In this document: positions 43,086 to 53,074 of the stretch, piece after piece
Layout of the letters: every line of letters starts with the position of its first letter
Numbering within the stretch: the first letter of the stretch is position 1
Notes under the pieces: generated by a model
What the model was told of the DNA's origin: nothing
Database searches by the model: none
The model's input: the letters and a program-made list of their open reading frames with translations, nothing else
Made by a program: the position numbers and the translations under genes
Assembly (NCBI RefSeq): GCF_030540825.1
Contig: NZ_JAUOEO010000002.1
Span: 62,001-126,000, forward strand
Length of the DNA: 64,000 bases
Source of the DNA: Flavivirga spongiicola
Lineage (GTDB): Bacteria > Bacteroidota > Bacteroidia > Flavobacteriales > Flavobacteriaceae
Direction of reading: 5' to 3'

Positions 43086-43763
43086 TTATGAAACATTAAA
43101 ATTAGAATTTTGTTGATGACGTATGATAGCTTTTCGAGCAAGAAAGATCCCAATAAAAAGTGATATAAATGCACCTATCCATATACCCGGTACAAAATCT
43201 ATAAATAAGAAAAAATCGTAAGCCCCATGAAATATAGTAGCGGATAGTAAACCAACAAGGTTTAAACTAATTCTATTCTTTGAAAATTTTGCTTTACCCA
43301 TATAAAAGCCCATTAGGATTCCAAATGTAGCATGTGCAGGAACCGCAGTAAAAGCTCTTAATAAAGCTGTTTGATAACCTCCCTCTAGTACATAAAAAAT
43401 ATTTTCGGTGGCAGCAAAACCCATAGATACCATAACAGCATAGGCTATACCATCAAATGGTTCGTTGAATTCTTTATGTGTTTGGGCATAATAGCGAACA
43501 ATGATGTATTTACTAAACTCTTCGGTTAAACCAACAACAAAAAAGGCTTTAATAAATTGTTGAAAAATACTTGTATTGTTAGGAAGGGGCAAGACAATAT
43601 CAAATACATAATATAAAATAGTTGTAATGACTACACTTACTATAGCACCTAAAAGAAAGTTGTAAAAAAGCAAGCGTTTGGGTTCTTTTTCATATTTATC
43701 TTTAAAATAGATATATAGAATAATTATGAATACAGGAGCCATGGCTAGAAGAAGTAGGTTCAT
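43086..43763 (-). CDS. PrsW-family intramembrane metalloprotease
   Basis: 225 residues with six to seven membrane helices. The three PrsW motifs are visible: EEFSK, FAATE and HGAYD, which carry the metal-binding and catalytic residues. Members cleave anti-sigma factors or other membrane proteins; the substrate here is unknown. It lies 24 bases downstream of the NUDIX gene in the same direction. Confidence 0.92.
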   Translation of the reverse strand: MNLLLLAMAPVFIIILYIYFKDKYEKEPKRLLFYNFLLGAIVSVVITTILYYVFDIVLPLPNNTSIFQQFIKAFFVVGLTEEFSKYIIVRYYAQTHKEFNEPFDGIAYAVMVSMGFAATENIFYVLEGGYQTALLRAFTAVPAHATFGILMGFYMGKAKFSKNRISLNLVGLLSATIFHGAYDFFLFIDFVPGIWIGAFISLFIGIFLARKAIIRHQQNSNFNVS

Positions 43764-43787
43764 TTTATAAAGATGCTTAAATAGAGG

Positions 43788-44342
43788 TTAATTTATAGTT
43801 TCAATGATGTTTTGTAATACCAACTCGTAGTATGATTTGTTAGAAGGGGAAAAGTGATTATCGTTGTTCCCAATATTTTTAATGAGCGCTTTAAAATTTG
43901 AAAAAGAAACTAATTTAAGTGCCTTAACTTCTTCCTCCTGAGGAGATAATTTTGAAATCGGAACTTTCAACTCACAAATAAATGTGTTATGGAATTCGTT
44001 ATCTATAATACCATTTTCATAGGTTTGAAAGCATTTAAAAACACCTATTTCTTTTAAATCATTTTCAGAAATTGATAACCCAATTTCTTCTCTGGTTTCT
44101 CTTATGGCTGCTTGTTTTATAGTTTCTCCTGTATCTACATGACCAGCAACAGATACATCCCACATCAATGGACAAACCATTTTTTTTGCAGAACGTTGAG
44201 ACAATAAAATGGTACCTTTTATAGTATAAAGCCAAATATGAGCCGTATTGTGATAATAGCCTTTTTGATGAATAATAGATTTTAATTCGGATTCTCCAGT
44301 AGGCCTTCCTTCTTTGGTGACTATATCTATGTATTCGTCCAT
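43788..44342 (-). CDS. NUDIX hydrolase (IDI/YfcD-like)
   Basis: 184 residues from MDEYIDIVTKEGRPTGESEL, the usual start of this subgroup; the frame runs 11 codons further 5'. The Nudix box is complete: GHVDTGETIKQAAIRETREE followed by IGL, matching Gx5Ex7REUxEExGU. The context around the box resembles isopentenyl-diphosphate isomerase-like hydrolases. It overlaps the end of the PLP-enzyme gene by 16 bases, so it is coupled to it. The substrate is unknown. Confidence 0.92.
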   Translation of the reverse strand: MDEYIDIVTKEGRPTGESELKSIIHQKGYYHNTAHIWLYTIKGTILLSQRSAKKMVCPLMWDVSVAGHVDTGETIKQAAIRETREEIGLSISENDLKEIGVFKCFQTYENGIIDNEFHNTFICELKVPISKLSPQEEEVKALKLVSFSNFKALIKNIGNNDNHFSPSNKSYYELVLQNIIETIN

Positions 44343-45511
44343 TCTTGGATTTTTTTTAAGTGTATAGATAAACAATCAACAAGAGGTTCAAAATCTTTAG
44401 ACGTATTAAATAGATGACAAGAAATTCTAATAAAATTTCCTCTAAACGACACAAAAATATTTTTGCTTAATAAATCTTTTTGTAATGCTTGAAGGTCTAA
44501 CCCATTTGGTAATTCAATTCCGAACAAATGATGTGTTCTATGGTTTGAGTTTTCAATATAGCAACCTAGTTTATCTAGTTTTTCAATTGCTTCAAAGGAA
44601 ATAGATTCACAATAGTTTTGTATGGCTTTTGGCGTCCATTCTAAAATTTGCTTTAAAGCTGCAATTTGCATCTTTACATAAATAAAGTTTCCACTTTCAC
44701 CTACAGAATATCGACTTGCCAAAGGTTTGTATTGAGGCTCATAATTAGTTAATCTTGCAAAATTCTCACTATGCAACCTATTTGCCCAATTTTCTTCTAA
44801 GGGTGAGCCGTTATCAAAATAATCCCCATAATAAGCATAAGCACAACCGTAAGGTCCAAAAAGCCATTTGTAACCAGCACAAATAAGTGCATCTGGTTGA
44901 ATCTCTCTTACAGAGAAAGGTAAGGCTCCTACAGATTGAGATCCATCTATAATTAAAAGCGCATTTTGTGATTTAGTTTTTTCTCGAATAGACTTTAAAT
45001 CAAATAATGTTCCATTTGACCAATGTATATTGCCCATGGCAACTACAGCAGTTTTACTATTTATAGCATTTAAAATGGATTCATTCCATGATTTTGCACG
45101 ATTGGTTTTTGACTCTGGAATGCTTACCGTTTTTAGCGTAGCGTTATATTTTTCTGCTAGTTTTTGCCATGAATATACATTGCTTGGAAATTGCTCAGCT
45201 ATAATTAGAATTTCATCTCCAGATTTTAGTTTAATATTATTGGCTACTGTTGCAATGCCATAAGAGACCGAAGGCATGGTAGCTATACGGTTATAATCGG
45301 CTACTTCTATAAGTTGTGCGAATAATTTTTTAAGCTCAGAAACAGGTTCAAAATAATCTAGAGTTTTAATTGTATAAGGAAGACTTTTTTGTTTTAAACC
45401 TTCTAAGCCAGCTTGATAAATGGCTTTAAAAGAAGGCGATTGACTTGCTATATTTAAATAGGTGATTTCCAGGGGAATATCAAATAAATGTTTCTGATCT
45501 TGTAACAGCAT
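44327..45511 (-). CDS. Aminotransferase class V-fold PLP enzyme
   Basis: 394 residues. Class V (cysteine-desulfurase-like) fold: the PLP-binding aspartate region LLIIDGSQSVGALPF and Schiff-base lysine in ALICAGYKWLFGPYGCAYAY. No cysteine-desulfurase active-site cysteine loop was identified, so an aminotransferase or kynureninase-like reaction is possible. First gene of a probable operon with NUDIX and PrsW. Confidence 0.88.
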   Translation of the reverse strand: MLLQDQKHLFDIPLEITYLNIASQSPSFKAIYQAGLEGLKQKSLPYTIKTLDYFEPVSELKKLFAQLIEVADYNRIATMPSVSYGIATVANNIKLKSGDEILIIAEQFPSNVYSWQKLAEKYNATLKTVSIPESKTNRAKSWNESILNAINSKTAVVAMGNIHWSNGTLFDLKSIREKTKSQNALLIIDGSQSVGALPFSVREIQPDALICAGYKWLFGPYGCAYAYYGDYFDNGSPLEENWANRLHSENFARLTNYEPQYKPLASRYSVGESGNFIYVKMQIAALKQILEWTPKAIQNYCESISFEAIEKLDKLGCYIENSNHRTHHLFGIELPNGLDLQALQKDLLSKNIFVSFRGNFIRISCHLFNTSKDFEPLVDCLSIHLKKIQEWTNT

Positions 45512-45540
45512 AAATAGGTTTTATTTAATCGAAAAAAATT

Positions 45541-45600
45541 CTCCGGTGCTTAGCGTCGGAGTTTCCATTGAAATTGTCATTCCCGTGAAATCGGGAATCT
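45541..45600. repeat. REP-like pair of small hairpins
   Basis: CTCCGGTGCT-T-AGCGTCGGAG (45541-45561, with G-T pairs) followed by ATTCCCG-TGAAAT-CGGGAAT (45579-45598). The latter has the form of the CATTCCCGnGAAAnCGGGAATCT hairpin that I associate with flavobacterial intergenic repeats; this is from memory and was not searched. Confidence 0.5.
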
Positions 45601-45986
45601 AAATAACATAGTTTCGGTTTTTGACCAAAAAGGTCAAAGCTTGTGCTCAACTTGATTGGGTATGAAACGGGCGAAATACCTTTATGCTTCTGCTTCAAGT
45701 ATAGTTTCGTTTCAGCGAAATTATTTTATTCGTTAAAACTACTAAAGTTTATTGAAAATTAATAGAAAGAAATCATCATTATAAAAATTTATAAACCTGT
45801 AATACCAATCAAGTTCATGATGACGAATACTTTATGATTAATTACGGGTAATTAAACTTTTTAATGAGCCAAAAGAACAATCTTGTTTTTCAGGCAAGTA
45901 TTGCTTTGTCATATTAGAACTACATTGTTTAGCATAATATTAAAAAAAGCTACTAATCATTAGTAAATGTGTAAAACTTTTTTAAA
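45601..45986. other. Intergenic stretch upstream of the ECF sigma gene
   Basis: About 385 bases with no gene. Should contain the control region of the sigma/FecR/SusCD locus; no exact TAnnTTTG box was found. Short blocks near 45803 (AATACCAATCAAG) and 45862 (AATGAGCCAAAA) recall the inverted-repeat element at 52751-52916. Confidence 0.35.
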
Positions 45987-46577
45987 TTGCACCAATTAAT
46001 TAACCATTTTATCAAAACGAAACAAAACAAAACGATCCCTATAAATCAAACAAAGACAAAAGATTTGTTTGATTTATTATACGATTTGCATTACTCCTTA
46101 TTATTCCAAATTGTAAAGCAATATATGCCTACAAATGAGGATGCAGAAGAAGTATTACAAGACGTTTTTATGAAAATTTGGAATAATATGGACCAAATTG
46201 ATATGAATAAAAATGTTACAGGTTATTTGTTTAGAGTGACAAGAAATACATGTCTCGATTTTTTACGAAGTAAAAGACATGCACTGGCATTAGAAACAAA
46301 CTCTCTTCAACAAAAAAACTTATTAAATTTTCATGCTTTAACCAATAATACGGCTTCTACAATAATTGAGAATGAGCTTATAGCAATAATTGATGAAAGC
46401 GTACAGTTACTACCTGAAAAATGCCGCCTTGTCTTTATGAAAAGTAGATTTGAAGGGTTAAAACATAAGCAAATTTCATCAGAACTTAATATATCTACAA
46501 AAACCGTAGAGAATCATATTTCAAAGGCAATCAAGCATTTACGAATCTCTTTAAGAGATTATTTACCTTTTTTATAA
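45987..46577 (+). CDS. ECF RNA polymerase sigma factor (Bacteroides-type sigma-70)
   Basis: About 196 residues. Sigma region 2 with YDLHYSLLFQIVKQYMPTNE and EDAEEVLQDVFMKIWNN, and region 4 with LLPEKCRLVFMKSRFEGLKH and KQISSELNISTKTVENHISK. No ATG is available before the conserved part, and TTG at 45987 is the likeliest start. It directs transcription in response to release by the FecR protein encoded downstream, the usual pair that controls SusCD loci. Confidence 0.9.
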   Translation: MHQLINHFIKTKQNKTIPINQTKTKDLFDLLYDLHYSLLFQIVKQYMPTNEDAEEVLQDVFMKIWNNMDQIDMNKNVTGYLFRVTRNTCLDFLRSKRHALALETNSLQQKNLLNFHALTNNTASTIIENELIAIIDESVQLLPEKCRLVFMKSRFEGLKHKQISSELNISTKTVENHISKAIKHLRISLRDYLPFL

Positions 46578-46645
46578 TTTCTTTTTAAAATAGGACTAGG
46601 GGATACTTTAATTATTATACGTATTATATATATAAGGTAATATGT

Positions 46646-47569
46646 ATGAGTAATAAAAAGGTATTAAAACTTATTAAGGGACAGCTTTCTCCTGAAGAGG
46701 AAAAAGAAGTCATTGATTGGTTGTTTAATAACCCCAAAAGAAGGGAGCAATATGAAATCCTTAAAGCTAAGCATGTTGCCGCAAGTTTAAGAAAAAGCAA
46801 AAAGACAACTTTTAAAAAGTTTTACAGATATGCAGCTCTTTTAGCAGTGATATTAACGTCGTCTATCTTAACTTGGCATGTAGTTGTAAAGAATAGTATT
46901 AGTACAATTCCTAGTAATTCATTAGTATTAATAACGACACAAAAAGCCGAAAAAAAAGAAATCATTTTAGAAGACAGTACAAAAATAACCTTAAACGCCA
47001 ACAGTGTCTTGTCTTACCCAAAGCACTTTAGTGGAAATACTAGAGAGGTGGCAATAAAAGGAGAAGCCTTTTTTGAGGTTACAAAAAATACAGAAAAACC
47101 TTTTATAGTTACGACAGAGGATGGCATGAAAATTAAAGTGTTAGGAACTTCTTTTAACGTTAAATCCTACTCTGAAGATAAAAATGTAGAAACCACATTA
47201 GTAACTGGAAAAGTAAAAGTTATTGAAGAAAATAAAAATACGGTAGTGGAGTTGTCACCTTCACAAAAGGCTACTTATATAAAAAAAGAGGACAAAATGA
47301 TTGTAGAAAAAGTAGATGTTAAAAACTTTACTTCATGGAAGGAAGGGAAACTAATCTACAATGATACCCCCATGCGACAAGTTATTAAAGACCTTGAAAG
47401 GACTTATGATTTAAAGTTTGATGTAACATCTAACAAAATACTTGATTATAAATATAAAGGCGAGTTTGATAATTTAGATATCAAACAAATATTAGATTTA
47501 TTTGAGGTGTCATCGCCTATAACCTATTCAATACAGAACAACATTATAAGATTAAACATTCAAAAATAA
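46646..47569 (+). CDS. FecR-family anti-sigma factor
   Basis: 307 residues. Cytoplasmic N-terminal anti-sigma part (MSNKKVLKLIKGQLSPEEEK), one membrane helix at about 65-85 (YAALLAVILTSSILTWHVVV), then a periplasmic FecR beta domain: TTQKAEKKEIILEDSTKITL, VAIKGEAFFEVTKNTEKPFI and VLGTSFNVKSY. The C-terminal DUF4974-type region ends DLFEVSSPITYSIQNN. It should transmit a signal from the STN domain of the SusC protein to the sigma factor. Confidence 0.93.
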   Translation: MSNKKVLKLIKGQLSPEEEKEVIDWLFNNPKRREQYEILKAKHVAASLRKSKKTTFKKFYRYAALLAVILTSSILTWHVVVKNSISTIPSNSLVLITTQKAEKKEIILEDSTKITLNANSVLSYPKHFSGNTREVAIKGEAFFEVTKNTEKPFIVTTEDGMKIKVLGTSFNVKSYSEDKNVETTLVTGKVKVIEENKNTVVELSPSQKATYIKKEDKMIVEKVDVKNFTSWKEGKLIYNDTPMRQVIKDLERTYDLKFDVTSNKILDYKYKGEFDNLDIKQILDLFEVSSPITYSIQNNIIRLNIQK

Positions 47570-47598
47570 AAGGGTAAGTGTTGCAGCACTCACCCTTT
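47568..47598 (+). terminator. Hairpin between fecR and susC genes
   Basis: Stem AAAGGGTAAGTG/CACTCACCCTTT (11 of 12 pairs) with a 6-base loop, directly after the FecR stop and 54 bases before the SusC start. T-run is short, so it may be a partial terminator that separates regulator and transporter expression levels. Confidence 0.45.
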
Positions 47599-47652
47599 AA
47601 GCTAATTATTTAACACCGAAAGTAGTATTAACAATTAAAACCAAACAAAAGT

Positions 47653-50600
47653 ATGAAAAAAAAGCAACACTTTTTTTCAAAAATCCCTATTCTTAGGATT
47701 ATGAAAATCTATTTAGTTTTACTTTGCATTACGTTTACTAAAATCTTTGCGAGTGATGCTCATTCGCAAAACATTACGTTAAATGCAGAAAATGTAAAAA
47801 TCAAAAAGATTCTTACAGAAATTGAACACAAAAGTGATTTTAGTTTCTTTTACAATAGTAGTATTGTAAACGTGAGCTTAAAAAAATCTTTAGCGGTTAA
47901 AGATATCAAAATTGATGATGTATTAAATCTATTATTTAATAATACAAATATAGATTACAGTTTTGTACGAAACCAAATCATATTATTTCCTAAAGATAGG
48001 CCAGAATTAAAACTAAAAATCGAACGAATTCTTGATAAAAAAGAGACCATAATTACTTCGTCGTTAACTCCAAAAATGGTTGATGAGTATATTAAATCTA
48101 TACTACAAACTAAAGTCAGCGGTCAGGTTATTGGTGCTAATGGAATCCCTTTACCTGGAGTATCCGTATTAGTAAAAGGGACCTCCAAAGGGACTTCTAC
48201 AGATTTTGATGGAAACTATTCTCTAAGCGTAGAAAACTCTGATGCTATTTTAGTGTTTTCTTATATAGGGTATACGACACGAGAAATTTCCATTAACAAT
48301 CAGAATGTTATTAATGTAACGCTAACCGAAAATACATCTCAATTAGATGAAGTCGTTATCGTTGGTTATGGTGCTCAGAAAAAAGTAAATCTTACAGGAT
48401 CTATTGCTACCATAAAATCAGATGATATTGTTAAAAACAATACAGCTAATGTAAGTAGTGCATTATCTGGACGATTGGCTGGTGTGGTAACAATTCAAAG
48501 CTCTGGTGAGCCGGGAAGTGATGCATCAACAATTAGAATTCGAGGATTAAGTTCTTTAAATTCAAATTCACCGTTGATATTAGTTGATGGCATACAAAGA
48601 ACATTAAATAATATTAATGCTAATGATATTGAAAGTATAAGTGTATTAAAAGATGCAGCAGCAGCGGCTATCTATGGTATGCGAGCTAGTAATGGTGTGG
48701 TTTTAATCACAACAAAAAGGGGTAAAGGTAAAACCAAACTCAATGTAAATCTGTATTCTGGATTACAAGAATCTACCAGAATGCCTAATTTTTTAGATTC
48801 GTTTAATTATGCAACGCTATTAAATGAAGCTAATGTAAATGATGGTGTCCCAGAAGGTTATACGGCAGATGATTTACAAAAATTTAGAGATGGAACAAGC
48901 CCGGATACACACCCGAATACCGATTGGATAGGTGAATCATTAGATAATAATTCTGCTATACACTCCATTGATATATCAGCAAGTGGCAGCACTGAAAATA
49001 ATAAGATAAAATATTTTACCTCATTAGGTTATTTATACCAGGATGCGATATATGACAATAATGATTTTGATCGCTTTAATTTTAGAACGAATCTTGATAT
49101 TCAGTTAAATGAAAACATAAACTTGTCGACAGATTTTAGTGGTAATCTAGAGTCTAGAAATAGACCAGGGATTGAAGCAGCAACTTTGTTTTCAAATATT
49201 ATGCGAACGCCTCCTACTGAGGTAAATCAATATTCAAATGGAGGGTATTCTAGTTTTAGTTTACAACCAAGAATAAGTAACAGTGGGTATTCTAAACTTC
49301 AAGATTTTGAATTTCAATCTAAAATAGCATTACATATTCAGTTTCCTTTTTTAAAAGGCTTAAGTTTTACAGGGCAAGTCGCTTATGATAGAGGCGCAGG
49401 CGGAAACAATAATGAAAGAAATAATTTTAGAGGAAGTGTAACTAATTTTACCATTCCTACTTCTTACACAACTTTTGATGCAAATACTGGTGAGTTTTCC
49501 CTGAGTACACCATCAGATCGTGGAGAAACTGCTAGCTTGTTTGAAAGTCGTGCTAGAGGGTACAAATTAACCACAGAAGGTATATTAAGTTATGATACGG
49601 TTATTGATAAGCATGAATTGGGAGCTAAACTCATTTATTCAAAAACAACTTCTGAATATAGCTTTTTAAGTGCAGGTATAAGCAATATATTGGGTACTTC
49701 TGTAGATTTATTTGTTGCTGGTGATGCCGAAACAAGATCGATATCTAATGGAAGGTGGTCATCAGGAATATTAGGATATGCCGGACGATTTACCTATGCT
49801 TATGATAATAAGTATTTATTTGAGTTTAATGGCAGATATGATGGGTCATATAAATTTAGTAAAGATTCTAGATTTGGTTTTTTTCCTTCACTTTCATTAG
49901 CATGGAGGATTTCTGAAGAAGGGTTTTTGAGCAATTCAAACGTTATCAATAACTTAAAAATTCGAGCATCCTATGGTGAGTTAGGAAGTGATGTGGGAAT
50001 AGGTGATTTTAGATATTTAGAAGTTTTTGGATTTGGTGGGGCATTTGTAGATAATAGTAGTGTTTCTCAATCCATAACAAGTAATGGCATACCAGATTTA
50101 AATACCACATGGGAAAAAGCAAAGACTTACAATCTTGGTGTTGAACTAGGTTTATGGAACAATTTATTCACCTTAGAAACTGATGTTTATTATAAACGTA
50201 CATCAGACATTTTGGCTACGAGAGCATTACAAGTGCCTGATACTTTTGGAGCTACATTACCAAGAGAAAATATTGGAGTGGTAGATAACAAGGGACTTGA
50301 AATTATTTTAAACCATAGAAATAGAATAAAAGAACTAGACTATTTTGTTAATTTTAATTTTGGTTATGCAAAGAATGAAATAATTGATATCGCCGAAGCG
50401 GAGGATGTTGATCCATTACGCAGGCTTACGGGTAGGCAAATACAAGCAGGATCTCGTATTGGTTACATAGCAGAAGGCTTGTTTTTAACCCAGCAAGAGA
50501 TAGACGATTTAAATACTAATGCACCAGGAGGCACATACCAAACTCAAAACCCTCAACCAGGAGATATAAAATATGCAGACATTACCGGAGATGGTGTCGT

Positions 50601-51129
50601 TAATAGCGATGATAGAACCGTTATAGGAAAAGGAAATGTACCAGAAATTACTTTTGGTTTAAATCTTGGGTTTAATTATAAGCAATTTGATTTTTCTGCA
50701 TTGTTTCAAGGCGCAGCAAATTTTGACATGTACTTATCTAATGAAGCAGCTTGGGCATTTTTTAATGGAGGGAAAGTATTTGATAGACATTTAGGTCGTG
50801 CACAAATTGGTACAGATGGTAATGTAACGAATGTTAACGCAAGTTACCCTAGATTGACTTTAACAAGTAATGCCGTAAACGAACGTTTTTCATCATATTG
50901 GTTAGTGCCAGGAGATTATCTGCGTTTTAAAAATGTAGAAATTGGTTATACACTGCCTGAAAATGTTACTAAAAAAATAGGTTTAGATAGATTAAGAATC
51001 TATTTAAATGGTAGAAACCTAGTAACATGGTCTAAAATAAAACATTTAGATCCTGAAAACCCTCAAGCAAGAGGTCGGTTTTATCCACAACAAAAGGTTT
51101 ATAATTTAGGTTTTAACATACAATTTTAA
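47653..51129 (+). CDS. SusC/RagA-type TonB-dependent receptor with STN domain
   Basis: 1158 residues. Signal region, then an STN (secretin/TonB N-terminal) domain at about 40-115 (ITLNAENVKIKKILTEIEHK, then SFVRNQIILF). A CarboxypepD_reg-like domain at about 155-230 is followed by the TonB-box-like DEVVIVGYG. The plug domain has ALSGRLAGVVTIQSSGEPGS and IRIRGLSSLNSNSPLILVDG, and a 22-strand beta barrel ends in YNLGFNIQF. It imports an oligomer or other ligand across the outer membrane with SusD. The STN domain ties it to the FecR/sigma pair just upstream. Confidence 0.96.
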   Translation: MKKKQHFFSKIPILRIMKIYLVLLCITFTKIFASDAHSQNITLNAENVKIKKILTEIEHKSDFSFFYNSSIVNVSLKKSLAVKDIKIDDVLNLLFNNTNIDYSFVRNQIILFPKDRPELKLKIERILDKKETIITSSLTPKMVDEYIKSILQTKVSGQVIGANGIPLPGVSVLVKGTSKGTSTDFDGNYSLSVENSDAILVFSYIGYTTREISINNQNVINVTLTENTSQLDEVVIVGYGAQKKVNLTGSIATIKSDDIVKNNTANVSSALSGRLAGVVTIQSSGEPGSDASTIRIRGLSSLNSNSPLILVDGIQRTLNNINANDIESISVLKDAAAAAIYGMRASNGVVLITTKRGKGKTKLNVNLYSGLQESTRMPNFLDSFNYATLLNEANVNDGVPEGYTADDLQKFRDGTSPDTHPNTDWIGESLDNNSAIHSIDISASGSTENNKIKYFTSLGYLYQDAIYDNNDFDRFNFRTNLDIQLNENINLSTDFSGNLESRNRPGIEAATLFSNIMRTPPTEVNQYSNGGYSSFSLQPRISNSGYSKLQDFEFQSKIALHIQFPFLKGLSFTGQVAYDRGAGGNNNERNNFRGSVTNFTIPTSYTTFDANTGEFSLSTPSDRGETASLFESRARGYKLTTEGILSYDTVIDKHELGAKLIYSKTTSEYSFLSAGISNILGTSVDLFVAGDAETRSISNGRWSSGILGYAGRFTYAYDNKYLFEFNGRYDGSYKFSKDSRFGFFPSLSLAWRISEEGFLSNSNVINNLKIRASYGELGSDVGIGDFRYLEVFGFGGAFVDNSSVSQSITSNGIPDLNTTWEKAKTYNLGVELGLWNNLFTLETDVYYKRTSDILATRALQVPDTFGATLPRENIGVVDNKGLEIILNHRNRIKELDYFVNFNFGYAKNEIIDIAEAEDVDPLRRLTGRQIQAGSRIGYIAEGLFLTQQEIDDLNTNAPGGTYQTQNPQPGDIKYADITGDGVVNSDDRTVIGKGNVPEITFGLNLGFNYKQFDFSALFQGAANFDMYLSNEAAWAFFNGGKVFDRHLGRAQIGTDGNVTNVNASYPRLTLTSNAVNERFSSYWLVPGDYLRFKNVEIGYTLPENVTKKIGLDRLRIYLNGRNLVTWSKIKHLDPENPQARGRFYPQQKVYNLGFNIQF

Positions 51130-51140
51130 AGGCATTAATT

Positions 51141-52718
51141 ATGAAAAAAACAACAATATTATTTTTTCTAGTTTCACTTACAATTCTACAATTTTCTTGT
51201 GATAGTGATTCCATAGATTTAGACCCACAAGGAGCAATTTCTTCTGATGTGGTTTTTACAGATCCTGCTTTTGCAGAAACATATTTGAATGCAGTATATA
51301 ATGGTGTTCCTCATGGATTTAGTGCACCAGATGGTTGGTATATGCTAACTTCTGCGACAGATGATGCAGAGAACTCATATCCTTGGCCATCATCGAATAC
51401 CAAATTTAATACAGCTAACATAACCTCAGAAAACTCACCATTTAATGGTTTATGGAATAATGCATATTTCCAAATTAGGAGATTAAATAATTTTATTCAA
51501 AACTATGACCAATTAGAAGGAGCAGATGCCGTAAATAATAGGTTAAAGGGGGAGGCACACTTTTTAAGAGGTTATTTTTATTCATTGTTATTAAAAACAT
51601 TCTCCGGAGTGCCAATAATAACTGTGCCACAAGAGTTGGCAGATGATTTGTTAGTGAGCAGAAATACTAAAGAGGAAACATTAAACTTTATAGTTTCTGA
51701 ATTTGATACAGCTGCAGGTTTTTTTGAAAATGCAGAAACTAAATCTTCAACGAGAGGATCTTGGGATGCTGCTATAGCGATAAAGGCTAGAGTGTTATTG
51801 TATGAAGGAAAATATGCAGAATCTGCCGTCGCGTCAAAATTGGTGCTAGATAATACGTCTAGGTCCCTTGATAGTGATTATCAAAGTGTATTTGTAAATA
51901 ATGATGCTACTGAAGTGATTTTCGATACGCAATTTAGCGATCCGGATAAAGGACATTGGGGAAATTTGTTTAACACTCCAAAATCTAGTGGCGCTGTTAG
52001 TGGTTGGGGAGGTACTGGTCCAACACAAAATTTGGTTGATCAGTATGAAATGCAAGCAACAGGATTATTGCCATCTGAAGCAGGTTCTGGATATGACATA
52101 AATAATCCATATGATGGTCGAGACCCTAGATTTGAAGCTTCAATAATACATGATGGTACAGAGTGGAAAGGTGATGTATTCTTTCACAGGCCTGGAGGAA
52201 ATGCCGGGATTGCTACAAGTGGCGATTTTACCAGAACAGGGTACTCGATGAAAAAAATGATTCAAGAAGATACAAATCATAACGATAGGAGTACGCAACA
52301 TTGGATTCATATAAGATTGGCTGAAGTGTATCTTAACTATGCAGAAGCATTGATAGAATCTGGAGCAAGTTTAGGTTTAGCAGTCGACGCTATTAATGCA
52401 GTTAGGACAAGATCCAGTATGCCAGATATTGGCTTAGGAAGCCAAAGTGAACTACGAATTAGAGTAAGGCGCGAGCGAAGAGTAGAATTGGCCTTTGAAG
52501 AGCATCGTTTCTGGGATATAAGAAGATGGGGTATCGCTGGAACTCCAGAAGTATTAACTATATATAGAGTTGATATGGATACAGACGGGAATCTTATAGA
52601 TGACGGTAAGGAAATATGGGAAACACGAGATTGGAATGTTGAAGCTGGTGGACTATTCCCTATTCCCCAATCAGAGAGAGATAAGAATACCAATTTAACT
52701 CAAAATGATGGGTATTAG
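51141..52718 (+). CDS. SusD/RagB-family nutrient-binding lipoprotein
   Basis: 525 residues with lipobox LQFSC near residue 20. The SusD fold is marked by WNNAYFQIRRLNNFIQNYDQ, EAHFLRGYFYSLLLKTFSGV, IHIRLAEVYLNYAEALIESG and the C-terminal RRVELAFEEHRFWDIRRWG with LFPIPQSERDKN. It caps the SusC barrel at the cell surface. It starts 11 bases after susC, so they are one transcript. No glycan-degrading enzyme follows, so the ligand is not indicated by neighbours. Confidence 0.96.
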   Translation: MKKTTILFFLVSLTILQFSCDSDSIDLDPQGAISSDVVFTDPAFAETYLNAVYNGVPHGFSAPDGWYMLTSATDDAENSYPWPSSNTKFNTANITSENSPFNGLWNNAYFQIRRLNNFIQNYDQLEGADAVNNRLKGEAHFLRGYFYSLLLKTFSGVPIITVPQELADDLLVSRNTKEETLNFIVSEFDTAAGFFENAETKSSTRGSWDAAIAIKARVLLYEGKYAESAVASKLVLDNTSRSLDSDYQSVFVNNDATEVIFDTQFSDPDKGHWGNLFNTPKSSGAVSGWGGTGPTQNLVDQYEMQATGLLPSEAGSGYDINNPYDGRDPRFEASIIHDGTEWKGDVFFHRPGGNAGIATSGDFTRTGYSMKKMIQEDTNHNDRSTQHWIHIRLAEVYLNYAEALIESGASLGLAVDAINAVRTRSSMPDIGLGSQSELRIRVRRERRVELAFEEHRFWDIRRWGIAGTPEVLTIYRVDMDTDGNLIDDGKEIWETRDWNVEAGGLFPIPQSERDKNTNLTQNDGY

Positions 52719-53074
52719 TTATTCGTTATAAAAAAATAGAAATATTTGAATTATACCAATTATATTTTAAAATGAGACACAGAAAACGACATTGCTTTTG
52801 TGCTTTATCCTGCTTCGAATTATTTGCATAGCCGTAGTTATGAAAATGATGAGTAAAGAGATAAAACTAAAAATGAATGAGTTTGAATGGCTTATTTTAA
52901 TGTATAATTGGTATTAGTTATAGAACCCATTTAATAGTGTTAAACAATTGAATGGGTTCTTGTTTTTTAAAGCTTCAATCTTATGAAATGAGCCATAACA
53001 ATTAAGTTGATACCAACAAAAATAATTATTGGCGAATTACATTTGACCTAATAAAAACAATAAAATTTGAACAG
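52719..53074. other. Intergenic stretch between susD and the VCBS gene
   Basis: 356 bases, about half of it the inverted-repeat element at 52751-52916. The remainder is AT-rich leader sequence of the next gene without an exact promoter box. Confidence 0.45.
52751..52916. repeat. MITE-like element with 26-bp inverted ends
   Basis: Arms 52751-52776 and 52891-52916 match in 22 of 26 positions, core ATACCAATTATA and TTAAAAT. The interior of 114 bases has no gene. Repeats beginning TAATACCAATTATA are, as I recall, scattered in flavobacterial genomes; copy number could not be checked here. Confidence 0.6.

Noticed and set aside
46646..52718. Polysaccharide utilisation locus with assigned glycan
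   Set aside because: No glycoside hydrolase, lyase or sulfatase lies in the window, so a glycan could not be assigned.
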